64,000 nt of DNA from PALSA-612 sp963755155 (GTDB taxonomy: Bacteria > Actinomycetota > Thermoleophilia > Gaiellales > Gaiellaceae), in contig CAVWIV010000007.1 in NCBI GenBank assembly GCA_963755155.1, positions 124,001-188,000 on the forward strand. Direction: 5' to 3'. The position numbers and the translations under genes were made by a program. The notes beneath the pieces are model-generated. The model did no database searches. It had not been told where the DNA came from and saw nothing but the letters and a program-made list of their open reading frames with translations. Positions 32,138 through 42,065 of the stretch are shown piece after piece; positions within the stretch are counted from its first letter, which is position 1, and each line of letters opens with the position of its first letter.

Positions 32138-32859
32138 TCGACACTCACTGCCACCTCCTGCCGCAGCTCGATGACGGCCCGGCGACCGAAGAGGCTGCTC
32201 TGGCGCTGGCGAAGCGGCTCGAGCAGAGCGGCGTGTCGCAGGTTCTGTGCACACCGCACTACTCGACGACGTTTCCGACCGACAGGCTCGAGGCGCTCAG
32301 CAGGGAGTCCGAGCTCGTGCGGCTGCTGGAAACCGATGGTGTCCGGCTGGAGCTCGCCCTCGCCGCAGAGGTCAGCCCCGAACGGGCGGTCGCAGCGGAC
32401 TCCGAGGAGCTCCTCGTGAGGAGCATCGGCGAGAGGTTCCTGCTCGTCGAGCTGCTCCCCGACACACCGCCGGTGACAATGACGACGATCTGCGAGCGGC
32501 TGGGGAAGCTCGACCTGCTGCCGGTCTTCGCCCACCCCGAGCGTTGCCGCGCCCTCGCCCGGGGCCTCGAGCCGCTCGATGACGCCCGCCGGGAAGGTGC
32601 GCTCGTGCAGGTCGTAGCGCGCAGCCTGCTCGGACGCTGGGGATCCGACATCCAGACGGTCGCCTGGCGACTCGTCGACACCGGGCGCGCGGACCTGCTT
32701 GCCTCGGACGCGCACCACCGGGGCCATGGTTCGGCGCTGCTACGGGCGGCAGAGCTCGTCGGGGACCGCCTCGGAAACGGCGTGCGCCAGGAGCTGACGG
32801 AGCACCGCCCGGGGCTCGTCCTTGCGGGCGTTCATCCCGAGACACGGATGCGCCGATGA
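32134..32859 (+). CDS. CpsB/CapC-type tyrosine-protein phosphatase (PHP family)
   Basis: 241 residues. Metal-binding PHP motifs are present: DTHCHLLPQLDDGP at the start, CTPHYS, the Glu of LAAEVSP, VFAHPERC and LLASDAHHR. Enzymes of this type are Mn-dependent and dephosphorylate the tyrosine tail of the BY-kinase, so it is the partner of the protein encoded at 29,159. Four-base overlaps on both sides show tight coupling in the operon. Confidence 0.9.
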   Translation: MIDTHCHLLPQLDDGPATEEAALALAKRLEQSGVSQVLCTPHYSTTFPTDRLEALSRESELVRLLETDGVRLELALAAEVSPERAVAADSEELLVRSIGERFLLVELLPDTPPVTMTTICERLGKLDLLPVFAHPERCRALARGLEPLDDARREGALVQVVARSLLGRWGSDIQTVAWRLVDTGRADLLASDAHHRGHGSALLRAAELVGDRLGNGVRQELTEHRPGLVLAGVHPETRMRR

Positions 32860-33776
32860 GCCTGACTGCGGTCGTCCTCAACTGGAACCAGCCTGAGCTC
32901 ACGATCCGCTCCGTCGAGCGCCTCGTGGCAGACGGCGTTCCCGGCTCGCGCATCGTCGTCGTCGACAACGGGTCGGATGACGGCAGCGCCGATCGCCTCG
33001 CATCAGAGCTCAGCGCCTGCAGCCACCTCCGGCTCGAAGTGAACGTCGGTTTCGCGCGGGGAAACAACGCCGGTGCGCGCGCTCTTCCGGGCGACGCCTA
33101 TCTCTTCGTCAACAGCGATGCCTTCGTCCACCGCCGTGGCAGCGTGGACGCGCTCGTCCGCGCGCTCGGGCGGCCTGACGTCGGCGTCGTCGTCCCACGG
33201 CTACTGAACGAAGACCTCACGCTTCAGCCGAGCGTTCTGCCCGCGCGGCGTCCGAGCGTCGCGCTGCTCCGTTCGAGCGGGCTGTCCCGCCTCGTGCCCA
33301 ACGAGCTCCAGCCTCGCTGGGGCACGCACTGGGACCACCGCTCGTCGCGCGAGATCGAATGCGCGATCGGCCCCGTGATGCTCGTGCGGGGGTCGGTGTG
33401 GGATGCGCTGGGCGGGTTCTCCGAAACCGCCTTCATGTACGCGGAGGACCTCGATCTCTGCATGTCGGCTAGTGCCCGCGGCTATGCCGTCTGGTTTTGC
33501 GCCGAGGCCGAGTTCGAGCACGTCGGCGGCGGGTCTACTCGAACACGCTGGGACGACGAGGCGAGGGCGGAGCGAGTCGGCTCTGCGAACGCAGCCCTGA
33601 TCCGCGAGCATCTCTCTCCGCTCGGCGCGCGCCTGACGATCGCGTTCACGCGCGCGGGACTTGCGGCGCGCCTGGGCTACTGGACGCTGACGCGGGATCG
33701 CGTCGCCGCGACCTGGCAGCGCGGCCTTTTGCGCGGCTACGGCGCGCGCGTTTCGGGGAACGATGCTCGCCGATGA
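32856..33776 (+). CDS. GT2 glycosyltransferase (rhamnosyltransferase-like)
   Basis: 306 residues, GT-A fold: LTAVVLNWNQPELT at the start, VVVDNGSDDGS, NVGFARGNNAGAR, the DxD-like FVNSDAF, and the acceptor motif GGFSETAFMYAEDLDLCMSA. Spacing and the LNWN and YAEDLDL motifs fit the WcaA/RfbF rhamnosyltransferase branch. Cytoplasmic, adding a sugar to the lipid-linked repeat unit; donor and acceptor cannot be read from the sequence. Confidence 0.87.
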   Translation: MSLTAVVLNWNQPELTIRSVERLVADGVPGSRIVVVDNGSDDGSADRLASELSACSHLRLEVNVGFARGNNAGARALPGDAYLFVNSDAFVHRRGSVDALVRALGRPDVGVVVPRLLNEDLTLQPSVLPARRPSVALLRSSGLSRLVPNELQPRWGTHWDHRSSREIECAIGPVMLVRGSVWDALGGFSETAFMYAEDLDLCMSASARGYAVWFCAEAEFEHVGGGSTRTRWDDEARAERVGSANAALIREHLSPLGARLTIAFTRAGLAARLGYWTLTRDRVAATWQRGLLRGYGARVSGNDARR

Positions 33777-34996
33777 GCTACCGCATTCTCTTCCTGGCGC
33801 CGTTTCCGCCGCGTCTCGACGCGTTGCACGGCGGCGGTCGTGTCATCGCCCGGCTCCTGTGCGAGTTGGGAAAGGAGCATCAGATCGCACTCGTGCATCT
33901 CCGGGCCGAAGGGGAACCCGGCCTCGACGAGGCGACGCGATCGGCCTGCGAGCTCGTCGAGGAAGTGATGATCGGCCCGCCGCGCTCGGCATGGCGACGG
34001 CGGCTCACACGTCTCGCGAAGCTCTGGGGAGCTCCGCCCGACCGCGTCGCCCGCGTGCGCAATTCGGGGTTCGGCGACCGCGCGCGCGCCGTGGCCGAGA
34101 CGTGGCGCCCGGACGTGATCCAGGTGGAGTACGTCGAGATGGCCCAGCACCTTCCTGCGCTGGATGGCTTGCCCGCGGCGCGCGTCGTGGTCGACCATGA
34201 CCCCGGTGCGGGTGCGGCGACCGACCTCAGTCTCGCCACGAAGGGCCTAAGGCGGCTGTCGCGGCGGCTCGACGTGCTCGCCTGGGATCGCTTCGCGCGG
34301 CACGCGCTTGCCCGGGCCGACCGGGTGGTGGTGTTCACCGATCGCGACCGGCTCGACGTCCAGAGCCTCGTGCCCCGCGTGCCCGTCCAGACGATCCCGA
34401 TCGCCGTCGATGTGCCGCCGGTAGCGCTAGATCCTCTCGGCGCTCAGCCGCCGGTCGTCCTCTTCTTCGGCAACTATCTCCATGCGCCGAACGCCGACGC
34501 GGCGCTCCGGCTGCTTCAGAAGATCATGCCGTGCGTACGTACGGTGAGTCCCGAGACCCAGCTCGAGCTCGTCGGCGAGGGCCCGACGGAGGAGATGGTG
34601 CGGCTGGCGCGGGGCGGCGTTCGCGTTACCGGCGCCGTGCCGTCCCTCGAACCCCACCTCGACGCCGCAGCCGTCGTCGTCTGCCCCATTCGCATCGGTG
34701 GCGGGATCCGCGTGAAGGTGCTCGAAGCGCTCGCTGCGGGCAAGGCCGTTGTCGCGTCGCCGCGGGCGATCGAGGGCGTGAACGTGACCCACGGGCGCGA
34801 AGTGCTCGTGGCGGACACGGACGAGGAGATCTGCGCGTCGACCGTGCTGCTGCTCGCCGATCCGGCACGAAGAGCGGAGCTGGCTCGCAGCGCGCGCAGT
34901 TGGGCGGAGCGCAACCTCGACCACTCCTTGGTCGCCGCCGCCTACGAGCGGCTCTACGGACAGTTGCGCCCCGGACGCGAGGCGGGGCTTCCGTGA
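33773..34996 (+). CDS. GT4-like glycosyltransferase
   Basis: 407 residues, GT-B fold. The N-terminal glycine-rich loop is FLAPFPPRLDALHGGGRVIARLL. The C-terminal donor-binding half has VVLFFGNYLHAPNADAALRL, GEGPTEEM, then GGGIRVKVLEALAAGKAVVAS with the EX7E-like glutamates. Similar to glycosyltransferases of the sugar transferase (PEP-CTERM/EpsH associated) or WcaC type. Overlaps both neighbours by four bases. Confidence 0.87.
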   Translation: MSYRILFLAPFPPRLDALHGGGRVIARLLCELGKEHQIALVHLRAEGEPGLDEATRSACELVEEVMIGPPRSAWRRRLTRLAKLWGAPPDRVARVRNSGFGDRARAVAETWRPDVIQVEYVEMAQHLPALDGLPAARVVVDHDPGAGAATDLSLATKGLRRLSRRLDVLAWDRFARHALARADRVVVFTDRDRLDVQSLVPRVPVQTIPIAVDVPPVALDPLGAQPPVVLFFGNYLHAPNADAALRLLQKIMPCVRTVSPETQLELVGEGPTEEMVRLARGGVRVTGAVPSLEPHLDAAAVVVCPIRIGGGIRVKVLEALAAGKAVVASPRAIEGVNVTHGREVLVADTDEEICASTVLLLADPARRAELARSARSWAERNLDHSLVAAAYERLYGQLRPGREAGLP

Positions 34997-36042
34997 GCGA
35001 ACGCAGCCGCGCCGATTGGCGAAAGGTCGTGCAGGATCGTGAGCGGCAGGGTCGGGAGGACGTCGAGCAGTATCGGGAGGAGCCTTCGGTCCTGCCTCGC
35101 CTCACGCTTGGCGGCGCCGATGCGTACGGACGCGGCTCGCTCGCCTTCCGGGCCGTCGCGCTCGCCCTCCACGTGCCGCCCCGCGCGCTCTCTGGCCTGG
35201 GCGCGGCGCTTCCGGGACGCCGTCTGTCGTCTGCATGGATGCGCAGCACGGCTTCCTACGCGTACTGGGCGGGCGTTCGTAAGGCAGCCGACACGGATAC
35301 ATGGCGCAGGCTGCGCCGCGGCGTGCCGATCCTCATGTACCACGCTGTTGGGGAGCCTGGAGAGCGGCCGTCGCGGTATATCGTGCCGGTGAAGCGCTTC
35401 GCGCGCCACATGAAATGGCTGAAGCGGCGCGGATACCGCGTGATGCGCCTCGAGGAATACGCGCGCTACCGCTCGGAGCACCGCCTGCCGCCGCCCAAGA
35501 CGATCGTCGTCACGTTCGACGACGGGCATCTGGACAACCTCACGCTGGCGCGGCCGATCCTCGAGCGGCTCGGCCTGCCGGCAACGATCTTCCTCGTCAG
35601 CTCGGGGGGTGGTCGCAACGGCTGGAGCACGAGCGGCGGTCTCGCGAAGCGGCCGCTGATGGAGCTAGACGACGCACGGAAGGCTGCCGGCGGGCTCCTG
35701 ACGTTCGGCGCGCACACGCGCACGCACCCGGCGTTGCCCGACATCTCAGCGCAGGAGGCCGAGGGTGAGATCGTGGGCTCCAAGGACGAGCTCGAACGAG
35801 CCCTCGGCGTCCCCGTCACGACCTTCGCGTACCCCTACGGGCGGGTCGACGACGAGGTCCGGGCGATCGTGGCACGCGCCGGCTTCACGTGCGCCTGCGG
35901 CGTCGTACCCGGGCGGAATCGCCCCTCGGCCGACGACTTCCTGCTGCGAAGAGTGGAGATCTTCGGCACGGATAGCCTCATGCGCTTTGCGGTGACCGTG
36001 TGGCTGGGGGACGTCGGCAGGCGACGGCGGCACCACGAGTGA
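34993..36042 (+). CDS. NodB-type polysaccharide deacetylase
   Basis: 349 residues from GTG 34993. After an N-terminal charged and helical stretch of about 115 residues comes VPILMYHAVGE, then the NodB domain: motif 1 VVTFDDGHLDN (metal Asp and catalytic Asp), motif 2 GAHTRTHPALP (metal His pair), motif 3 FAYPYGRVDDEV. It removes N- or O-acetyl groups from a glycan. No signal peptide or helix is evident, so it may act on cytoplasmic repeat units or be exported in an unrecognised way. Confidence 0.88.
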   Translation: MSERSRADWRKVVQDRERQGREDVEQYREEPSVLPRLTLGGADAYGRGSLAFRAVALALHVPPRALSGLGAALPGRRLSSAWMRSTASYAYWAGVRKAADTDTWRRLRRGVPILMYHAVGEPGERPSRYIVPVKRFARHMKWLKRRGYRVMRLEEYARYRSEHRLPPPKTIVVTFDDGHLDNLTLARPILERLGLPATIFLVSSGGGRNGWSTSGGLAKRPLMELDDARKAAGGLLTFGAHTRTHPALPDISAQEAEGEIVGSKDELERALGVPVTTFAYPYGRVDDEVRAIVARAGFTCACGVVPGRNRPSADDFLLRRVEIFGTDSLMRFAVTVWLGDVGRRRRHHE

Positions 36043-37133
36043 GCGTGCCTGCTGCCAGTCCGCGCCACATCTCGGTGGTCTTCTACACCGATGCCAGCGA
36101 GGTCGGTGGTGCGGAACTCAGCCTCGGCAACCTCCTGTCGGCGCTCTCCCCTCGGATCGAGGCAACGGTTGTCGGGACGAGCGAGGCCGTCGTCGCGAAG
36201 GTGGCGGCGCACTGTCCTCGAGCGTCGACGCTCGTGCTCGCGCCGATCCCCGGCTTCACCCATCTGACCGCGATGCTCGAGCACTTCCGGGCCTTCCGCC
36301 GCGTACGTCCCGACGTGCTTCACGTGAACCTCAATGCGACCGGCGCGAGCCCCTGGGCCCTCGCCATGGGCATCGCAGTCCCGGGCGTTCGCGTGATCGC
36401 GGTCGAGCATCTCGCACACCCGATCCGCCGCGCCCGCCGGCGCATGCTGGCAAGGCTGCTGAGCGGGCGGCTCGCCGCCCACGTTGCCGTTGGCCAGCGC
36501 GCGGCGCGAGATGTCGCCCGCTATCTCGGCCGTCCGGAGCGCTCTGTGCGGACGATTCACAACGGCGTGCCGGACGTCGAGCTCGAGGCCCCTCCGCGGC
36601 CGTCGGAGAGCTCGGTCATCGGCTCGATCGGCCGGCTGGACGGCCAGAAGGCCTACGACGTGCTCGTGCGGGCACTCCCGCAGCTCCCGGACGTAACGGC
36701 CGTCGTCATCGGCGAAGGCGAGGAGCGCGGGCGGCTCGAAGAGCTCGCCGATAGCTTGGGAGTCGCCGACCGCCTGCTCCTTCCGGGCTGGAGCGACGAG
36801 CCACGCCAGCAGCTGAGGACGTTCGACGTCTTCGTGCTTCCCTCGCGCGTCGAGGGGCTCCCCCTCGTGCTCGTCGAGGCCATGCTCGCCGGGGTGCCGG
36901 TGGTGGCGACCGACGTGGGCAGCGTCGCCGAGGCCGTCGTCGACGGCTCGACCGGGCTGCTCGTGCCGCCGGGCGACACGGACGCGCTAGTCGAGGCCAT
37001 CGCTTCCCTGCTCGGCGATCCGGGGCTGCGGCGAGAGATGGGCGCGCGGGGGCGCGAGCGGGCGCTCGAGCTGTTCAGCGTCGCCGCGATGGCCGCCCGT
37101 TACGAAGCCCTGTACGACGAGGTGCTCGCATGA
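36039..37133 (+). CDS. GT4 glycosyltransferase
   Basis: 364 residues from GTG 36039. GT-B fold with FYTDASEVGGAELSLGNLL near the start, VIAVEHLAHP, then the GT4 half: IGSIGRLDGQKAYDVLV, VVIGEGEERGRLEELA, LLLPGWSDEP, FVLPSRVEGLPLVLVEAML (EX7E motif) and GLLVPPGDTDALVEAI. A retaining transferase that uses a nucleotide sugar. ATGA overlap with the next gene. Confidence 0.9.
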   Translation: MSVPAASPRHISVVFYTDASEVGGAELSLGNLLSALSPRIEATVVGTSEAVVAKVAAHCPRASTLVLAPIPGFTHLTAMLEHFRAFRRVRPDVLHVNLNATGASPWALAMGIAVPGVRVIAVEHLAHPIRRARRRMLARLLSGRLAAHVAVGQRAARDVARYLGRPERSVRTIHNGVPDVELEAPPRPSESSVIGSIGRLDGQKAYDVLVRALPQLPDVTAVVIGEGEERGRLEELADSLGVADRLLLPGWSDEPRQQLRTFDVFVLPSRVEGLPLVLVEAMLAGVPVVATDVGSVAEAVVDGSTGLLVPPGDTDALVEAIASLLGDPGLRREMGARGRERALELFSVAAMAARYEALYDEVLA

Positions 37134-38586
37134 GCCTGCGGCGAGTCGATCCCCGCTTCTGCTTGCCGGAGCCGGTGCGGACAGCCGTCGTGCTCGGCGA
37201 GCTTCCGGGCTGGTCGCAGGGGCTTGCGGAGGCAGGCGTGGACGTGCGGCCGTCGGGGCCGGCCGACCTCGCCGTCGCGGACAGCTCGTCGTGGCGCGAG
37301 GCGCTCGGGAGCGGCGCGAAGGCCGTGATCCTCGAGGGCCGCGGCGGCCGGCGGCAGCTCGCCGGCGCCGGCTTTCGCGCGCAGGCGATTCTCCTCCGGC
37401 CCCGAATCGACCGGGCCGAGACGCTGCTGCCGCTCGGCGAGCGAAAGCCGGTCGCCTACGCGATCTCGAACTGGAGCTCTGGAACGACGCGCGGCAAGCG
37501 TCTTCGCAACCGGCTGGCGCGCGGCAATGGCCTCGCGAGGGTTGCTGCCGGAGGTGGAGCCTGTCGTCGCGCTCGGCACGACGCGTGACGGCGACGCGCT
37601 GCCGTACCTCGCGCAGGCCGCCGTCCCGCTCGGCGTTCCCGCGGACGCCGGGTGGTTCATGACGTGCGGCCACGGCGACGCGCTGAGCCGAAACGTGTTC
37701 CAGCTCTTCCGGCCCGATGCCGACGGGCCGGCGTGGGTGCTGAAGTTCGCCCGGGTGCGCGGATACGACGATCCGTTTCGGCGGGACGAGCAGGGCCTTG
37801 CGCTCGCCGCCGAGTCGGGCCGGCTCGTCGCGTCGCATGCGCCTCGGCTCGTCGGCCGCTTCGCGGTCGACGGTGTCGAGGCGTCACTCGAGACCGCCGC
37901 CCGAGGCAAGCGGCTGCGCGCCGCGCTGCTCGCTCCTGGCCCCGAGCGGCCGAAGCGCGAGCTCGTCGACCGCGTCGCCGGCTGGTTGCTCGCCGTCGCC
38001 CGTGAGACCGCAGCGCCCTCCGAGGCCCTCCGGCCGGAGCTCGACCGGATCGCGAGTGACGTGCTGCCCGCCTGGTCCGGTCGCGCGCAGGCGGAGCTCG
38101 TGCTCAGCGCTGCCGCCGCTGCCCGCGGTGCTGCAGCACAACGACATGGGCTGCTGGAACATCGTCGTCGGCGACTCCGGCTTCACGGCAGTGGACTGGG
38201 AGTCGGCACGCCGCGACGGCCTGCCGCTCTGGGATCTCCTGTATTTCCTCACCGACGCTCTCGTGACGCTCGACGAGCCGGGCTCACCCGCTGCCCAGGA
38301 CGAGAGCGCGAGGCGCCTCCTTCGCGGCGAGTCGTCACGGTCGGCGCTCCTCTTCGAATGGGTTCGGCGAGCAGCGCGTGAGCTCGAGATTCCGGGCCGT
38401 CGCCGTCGGCCCGATCGTCACGCTCGGCTGGCTGCACCACGCGCCTCTCGCGCCATTCGCGCGCGGAGACGATCGAGAGGGTCGGCGCGGACGAGTCGAT
38501 CGCGACGGCCCCGGTCGGCAGGCTCGCGGACGATCTGGCTCGCCGACTCGGCCCTCGGGCCGGAGTGGAAGGCCTGGCGTGTCTGA
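37130..38586 (+). CDS. Exopolysaccharide-locus protein with APH-like kinase domain (three or more frameshifts)
   Basis: Start ATG 37130 overlaps the upstream stop. The first 130 residues (VRTAVVLGELPGWSQGLAEA, WREALGSGAKAVILEGRGG) match nothing I recognise. Beyond +1 shifts near 37,530 and 38,112 the protein has APH/choline-kinase features: WVLKFARVRGYDDPFRRDE (ATP-binding lobe with Lys), VDRVAGWLLAVARE, then LQHNDMGCWNIVVGDS (catalytic HND...N loop) and AVDWESARRDGLPLWDLLYF (metal Asp). A further one or two shifts near 38,390-38,540 precede the end LGPEWKAWRV. Possibly phosphorylates a sugar or lipid intermediate; the target is unknown. Confidence 0.7.
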
Positions 38587-40065
38587 GCCCTTGTGGCCGA
38601 CGGGGCTCCGCTCGCAGGTCAGGCATGGCCTGGGCTGGAAGGCGATGTCCCAGACCTCCGTGCAGGTGATGGCACTGGTCACGACGATCTTCATCGCGCA
38701 CCTGCTGACGCCGTCCGAGGTCGGCATCGTGGCGATGGCCACCGTGTTCTCCGCGCTCGCGCTCATACTCTCCGACCTCGCGCTCGGCGCCGCGCTCGTG
38801 CAGCGTGAGACGCTCACGGAGGAAGATCGGTCGAGCGCCTTCTGGCTCAACATCGGCTTCGGGGCGACGCTCACGCTCGCCGGGGCTCGCCCTGGCCGGC
38901 CCGATCGCGCGTCTCTACGGCGAGCCGGACGTCGAGCCGCTGTTCCAGGTGATCTCGCTGACGTTCCTGCTCTCGGCGCTCGGCGCGACCCAGAACGCGC
39001 TGCTCATCCGCGACATGCAGCTTTCGCAGCCTCGAGTCCCGCACGGTCGTCGCGACGGCCCTGGGCGGTGGCACGGCGATCACGCTTGCCCTGATGGGCG
39101 CCGGGCCCTGGGCCATCGTCGGGCAGCGGCTGATGGTCAATGCCGCCTCGACCGTCCTCGTCTGGCGCGCGTTGCCCTGGCGCCCGCGCTTCCTCGTCTC
39201 GGTCGGAAGCCTGCGCCATCTGATGAACTTCAGCCGCTGGATCGTCGGCGCCCGACTGCTCTCCTACGTCAACGGCAACGCCGACAACTACCTCGTCGGC
39301 CGGTACGTGGGGTCGGCGGGCCTCGGCGCGTACTCGATCGCCTACAACGTAATGCTCGTCCCGCTCACGCGACTGGCATCACCGGTCCAGGAGGTCTTCT
39401 ACCCCGCCTTCTCGAAGATCCGGGACGCAGTCAGGGTGGGGGAGGCCTGGGTGGGCGCGACGAAGCTCGTGGCGCTCTTCGTGCTCCCAGCGTTCGCCGG
39501 CATGGCCGTTGTGGCGCCCGACTTCGTGCCGGTCGTTCTCGGCGAGCAATGGGACGAGTCGGTGCGGGTCATCCAGATCCTCTGCTGGGTGGGGATCGTG
39601 GGCGCCGTCGTGTCGCAGGTCGGCTCCGTGATCCAGGCGCTCGACAAGACGGCGTGGGGCTTCCGGTTCACGATCGTCGCCACCGTCGTCACGATCACGG
39701 CGTTCGCGATCGGAGTGCAGTGGGGGATCGTCGGCGTCGCGGTCGCGAGCGCGATCGCCGCTACGTTGCTCGCGCCGTACTACCTCAGCCTGCCCCTGCG
39801 GGCGACGGGAGTGCGCCCGCTGCGCTTCCTCGGGTCGCTCACAGGTGTCGTCGCTGCCTCCACAGTCATGGCCGGGACGCTCTTCGCGCTCCGCACGCTT
39901 GCTCTCGAGTCGTTGCCACCCGCGCTGCGGCTGGCGATCCTCGTCGCCGCCGGGGCTGCCGTCTACCTGCCGCTCGCGTTCTGGCTCGTCCCGGAGGCGC
40001 GCCAGGAGGTGCGCGGGCTGCGCGAGCGGCTGCGGCAGGACGACTCGGAGGCGGTTGCGTCGTGA
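38579..40065 (+). CDS. Wzx-like lipopolysaccharide/exopolysaccharide flippase (two frameshifts)
   Basis: GTG 38579 (VSEPLWPTGLRSQVRHGLGW) overlaps the previous gene. Family features: TSVQVMALVTTIFIAHLLTPSEVGIVAMA as first helices, then LSDLALGAALVQRETLTEED. After +1 shifts near 38,885 and 39,035 come AGPWAIVGQRLM, NADNYLVGRYVGSAGLGAYSIAYN and about eight more helices up to the end. About 495 residues and 12-14 helices, typical of the polysaccharide transporter (MATE/MOP) family that flips undecaprenyl-linked repeat units outward. The stop overlaps the GTG of the next gene. Confidence 0.86.
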
Positions 40066-41070
40066 CCGGGCGGCCGTTCCTCGCTCCTCCAGCCGGCGAT
40101 GTCGCTCCAGTGCCCGCCCCCTCGTTCTCGATCATCATCCCCGTCTACAACGGCGCGGCGACGATCGGCCGTGCCATCGCGTCGGCTCTCGACCAGACAG
40201 TGCGGGCGCTCGAGGTCGTCGTCGTGGACGACGGCTCGACGGACGATCTCGACACTGCCCTTGACCCCTATGAGGGCAAGATCACGCTTCTTCGCAAGCC
40301 CAACGGGGGAGGCGCATCTGCCTTCAATGCCGGCGTCCGCGCCGCGTCCGGCGACTTCGTTGCGATGCTCGACGCCGACGACGCCTACGAACGTGAACGG
40401 ATCGAAGCTCTGGCCGAGCTGGGCGCCGCGCGGCCTGATCTCGATCTCCTGGCGACCGACCTCTACCTCGAGATCGACGGTCGCATCGAAGGGCGGTTCT
40501 CCACCACGACGCCCTTCGTGGTCGACGACCAGCGGGCCGGGATCTTCGATCGCTGCTTCGTTCTGGCTCCAGCGATCCGGCGCGAACGCCTCCTGGCGAT
40601 CGGAGGCCAGGATGAGGCACTGCGCATCGGCTACGACTGGGACTGCTACCTCCGCCTCATCCTCGGCGGGTCGAAGGCGGGCGTCGTAGACGTCCCGCTC
40701 TACCGCTACCGGTTCGCCCCGGAGAGCCTCACGGGCGACCGTCCGGCGGCGCTGCGCGCGCGCGTCACGATGCTGACCAAGGCGACGAGGAACCCGGACC
40801 TGAGGCCGGACGAGCGCGAAGCTCTCGAGCGCGCGATCACGCTGAACACGAGGAGGGCGCTGCTGAGCGAGGCCGAAGCCGCGTTGCGCGGCGGCGAGGT
40901 CGACGCACGCAGGCGCGCGCTCGCGGTCGCCGCTCGGGCGCGGCTTCGGCGTGCGCACGCGCGCGAAGGCGCTGGTGGCCGCCGCGCTCCCCCGCTGGGC
41001 CGGCCGCCGCCTCGACCGGCGCGCGGAACAAGAAGGAAGGTCACTCCTGACCAGGAGCCCCGTCTCGTGA
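40062..41070 (+). CDS. GT2 glycosyltransferase a (one frameshift)
   Basis: GTG 40062 gives VTGRPFLAPPAGDVAP before the GT-A core FSIIIPVYNGAATIGRAI, VVVVDDGSTDDLDTALD, LLRKPNGGGASAFNAG, MLDADDAYERERIEAL (DxD) and GYDWDCYLRLILGGSKAG. A +1 insertion near 40,940 hides the true tail, which in the next frame reads GFGVRTRAKALVAAALPRW and stops at 41068-41070. The tail matches that of the next gene (HGVRTRIKALAAAVAP), which supports the repair. Tandem paralogue of the gene at 41,067. Confidence 0.87.
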
Positions 41071-42065
41071 CCGAGTGGATCGCTCCGCGGCCCGCGGGGC
41101 ACGTCGAGCCCGCCGCCACGCCATCGTTCTCGGTCATCATCGCCGCCTACGAGGCTGCGGAGACCGTGGGCGAGGCGATCGAGTCGGCGCTCTCGCAGAC
41201 GCTGCCGCCACTCGAGGTGGTCGTGTGCGATGACGGCTCCACGGACGACATCGCGGGCGCCGTGGCCCCGTACGAGCGTGACATCGTCTTCCTGCGGCAG
41301 GAGAACGGCGGTGAGGCGTCGGCGAAGAATGCAGCGGCCCGCGCGGCGTCGGGGGAGTACGTCGTCATCCTCGACGCGGACGATCTCTACCTGCCCGGGC
41401 GGCTCGAGGCGCTCGCCGAGCTGGCCCGCGCGCGGCCCGACCTCGACATCCTGACGACGGATGCGCTCATCGAGGTGGACGGCGCGGTTATCCGCCGGTG
41501 CTACACGGGCTCGTTTCGCTTCGAGGCCGACGACCAGCGTCGCGCGATTCTCCGCGAGAACTTCATCTTCGGACACGTCGCGGTGCGGCGAGAGCCCCTC
41601 CTTGCCGCGGGGGGCTACGACGAGGCCATCCGCTGGACTACCGACTGGGACTGCTGGCTGCGCATGATCCTCGGCGGAAGCCGCGCAGGGCTCGTGACCG
41701 AGCCGCTCTCGCGGTACCGGGTGCAGTCGGGAAGCCTGAGCTCGCAGCGCGAGTCGCACATCGCGGGCCGCCTGCAGACGCTCGAGAAGGCCCAGCGCCG
41801 AACGGATCTCAGCGACGCCGAGCGAACCGTGGTGCGCTCCTCGATCTCGGCCAACCAGGTGGCACACCGCGAAGCGCGAGCGCGAGCGGCGTTGCTCGAG
41901 AGCCGTCCTGACGCACGACGGCGTGCGCTCGCAGTCTCGCTCGGTGGCGGCCATGGGGTCAGGACGCGGATCAAGGCGCTCGCCGCCGCCGTCGCGCCCG
42001 CGTCGGCCCGGAGACGGCTGGCGCGGGATCCGCGCGAGACGACCGCGGGAATCCGGGTCCCGTGA
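41067..42065 (+). CDS. GT2 glycosyltransferase b (tandem paralogue)
   Basis: 332 residues from GTG 41067 (GTGA overlap; AGGAG at 41053). GT-A motifs FSVIIAAYEAAETVGEAI, VVVCDDGSTDDIAGAV, RQENGGEASAKNAA, VILDADDLYLPGRLEAL and TTDWDCWLRMILGGSRAG. The alignment with the preceding gene extends over the whole length, including the C-terminal GVRTR-KAL-A motif. Without repair the two genes read as one long false fusion. Confidence 0.9.
   Translation: MTEWIAPRPAGHVEPAATPSFSVIIAAYEAAETVGEAIESALSQTLPPLEVVVCDDGSTDDIAGAVAPYERDIVFLRQENGGEASAKNAAARAASGEYVVILDADDLYLPGRLEALAELARARPDLDILTTDALIEVDGAVIRRCYTGSFRFEADDQRRAILRENFIFGHVAVRREPLLAAGGYDEAIRWTTDWDCWLRMILGGSRAGLVTEPLSRYRVQSGSLSSQRESHIAGRLQTLEKAQRRTDLSDAERTVVRSSISANQVAHREARARAALLESRPDARRRALAVSLGGGHGVRTRIKALAAAVAPASARRRLARDPRETTAGIRVP

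Noticed and set aside
38805..42065. A 1086-residue fusion of flippase and two glycosyltransferases
   Set aside because: The flippase ends in another frame at 40065. The first transferase has a true tail and stop at 41070 once one extra base near 40,940 is removed. GTGA overlaps mark separate starts.
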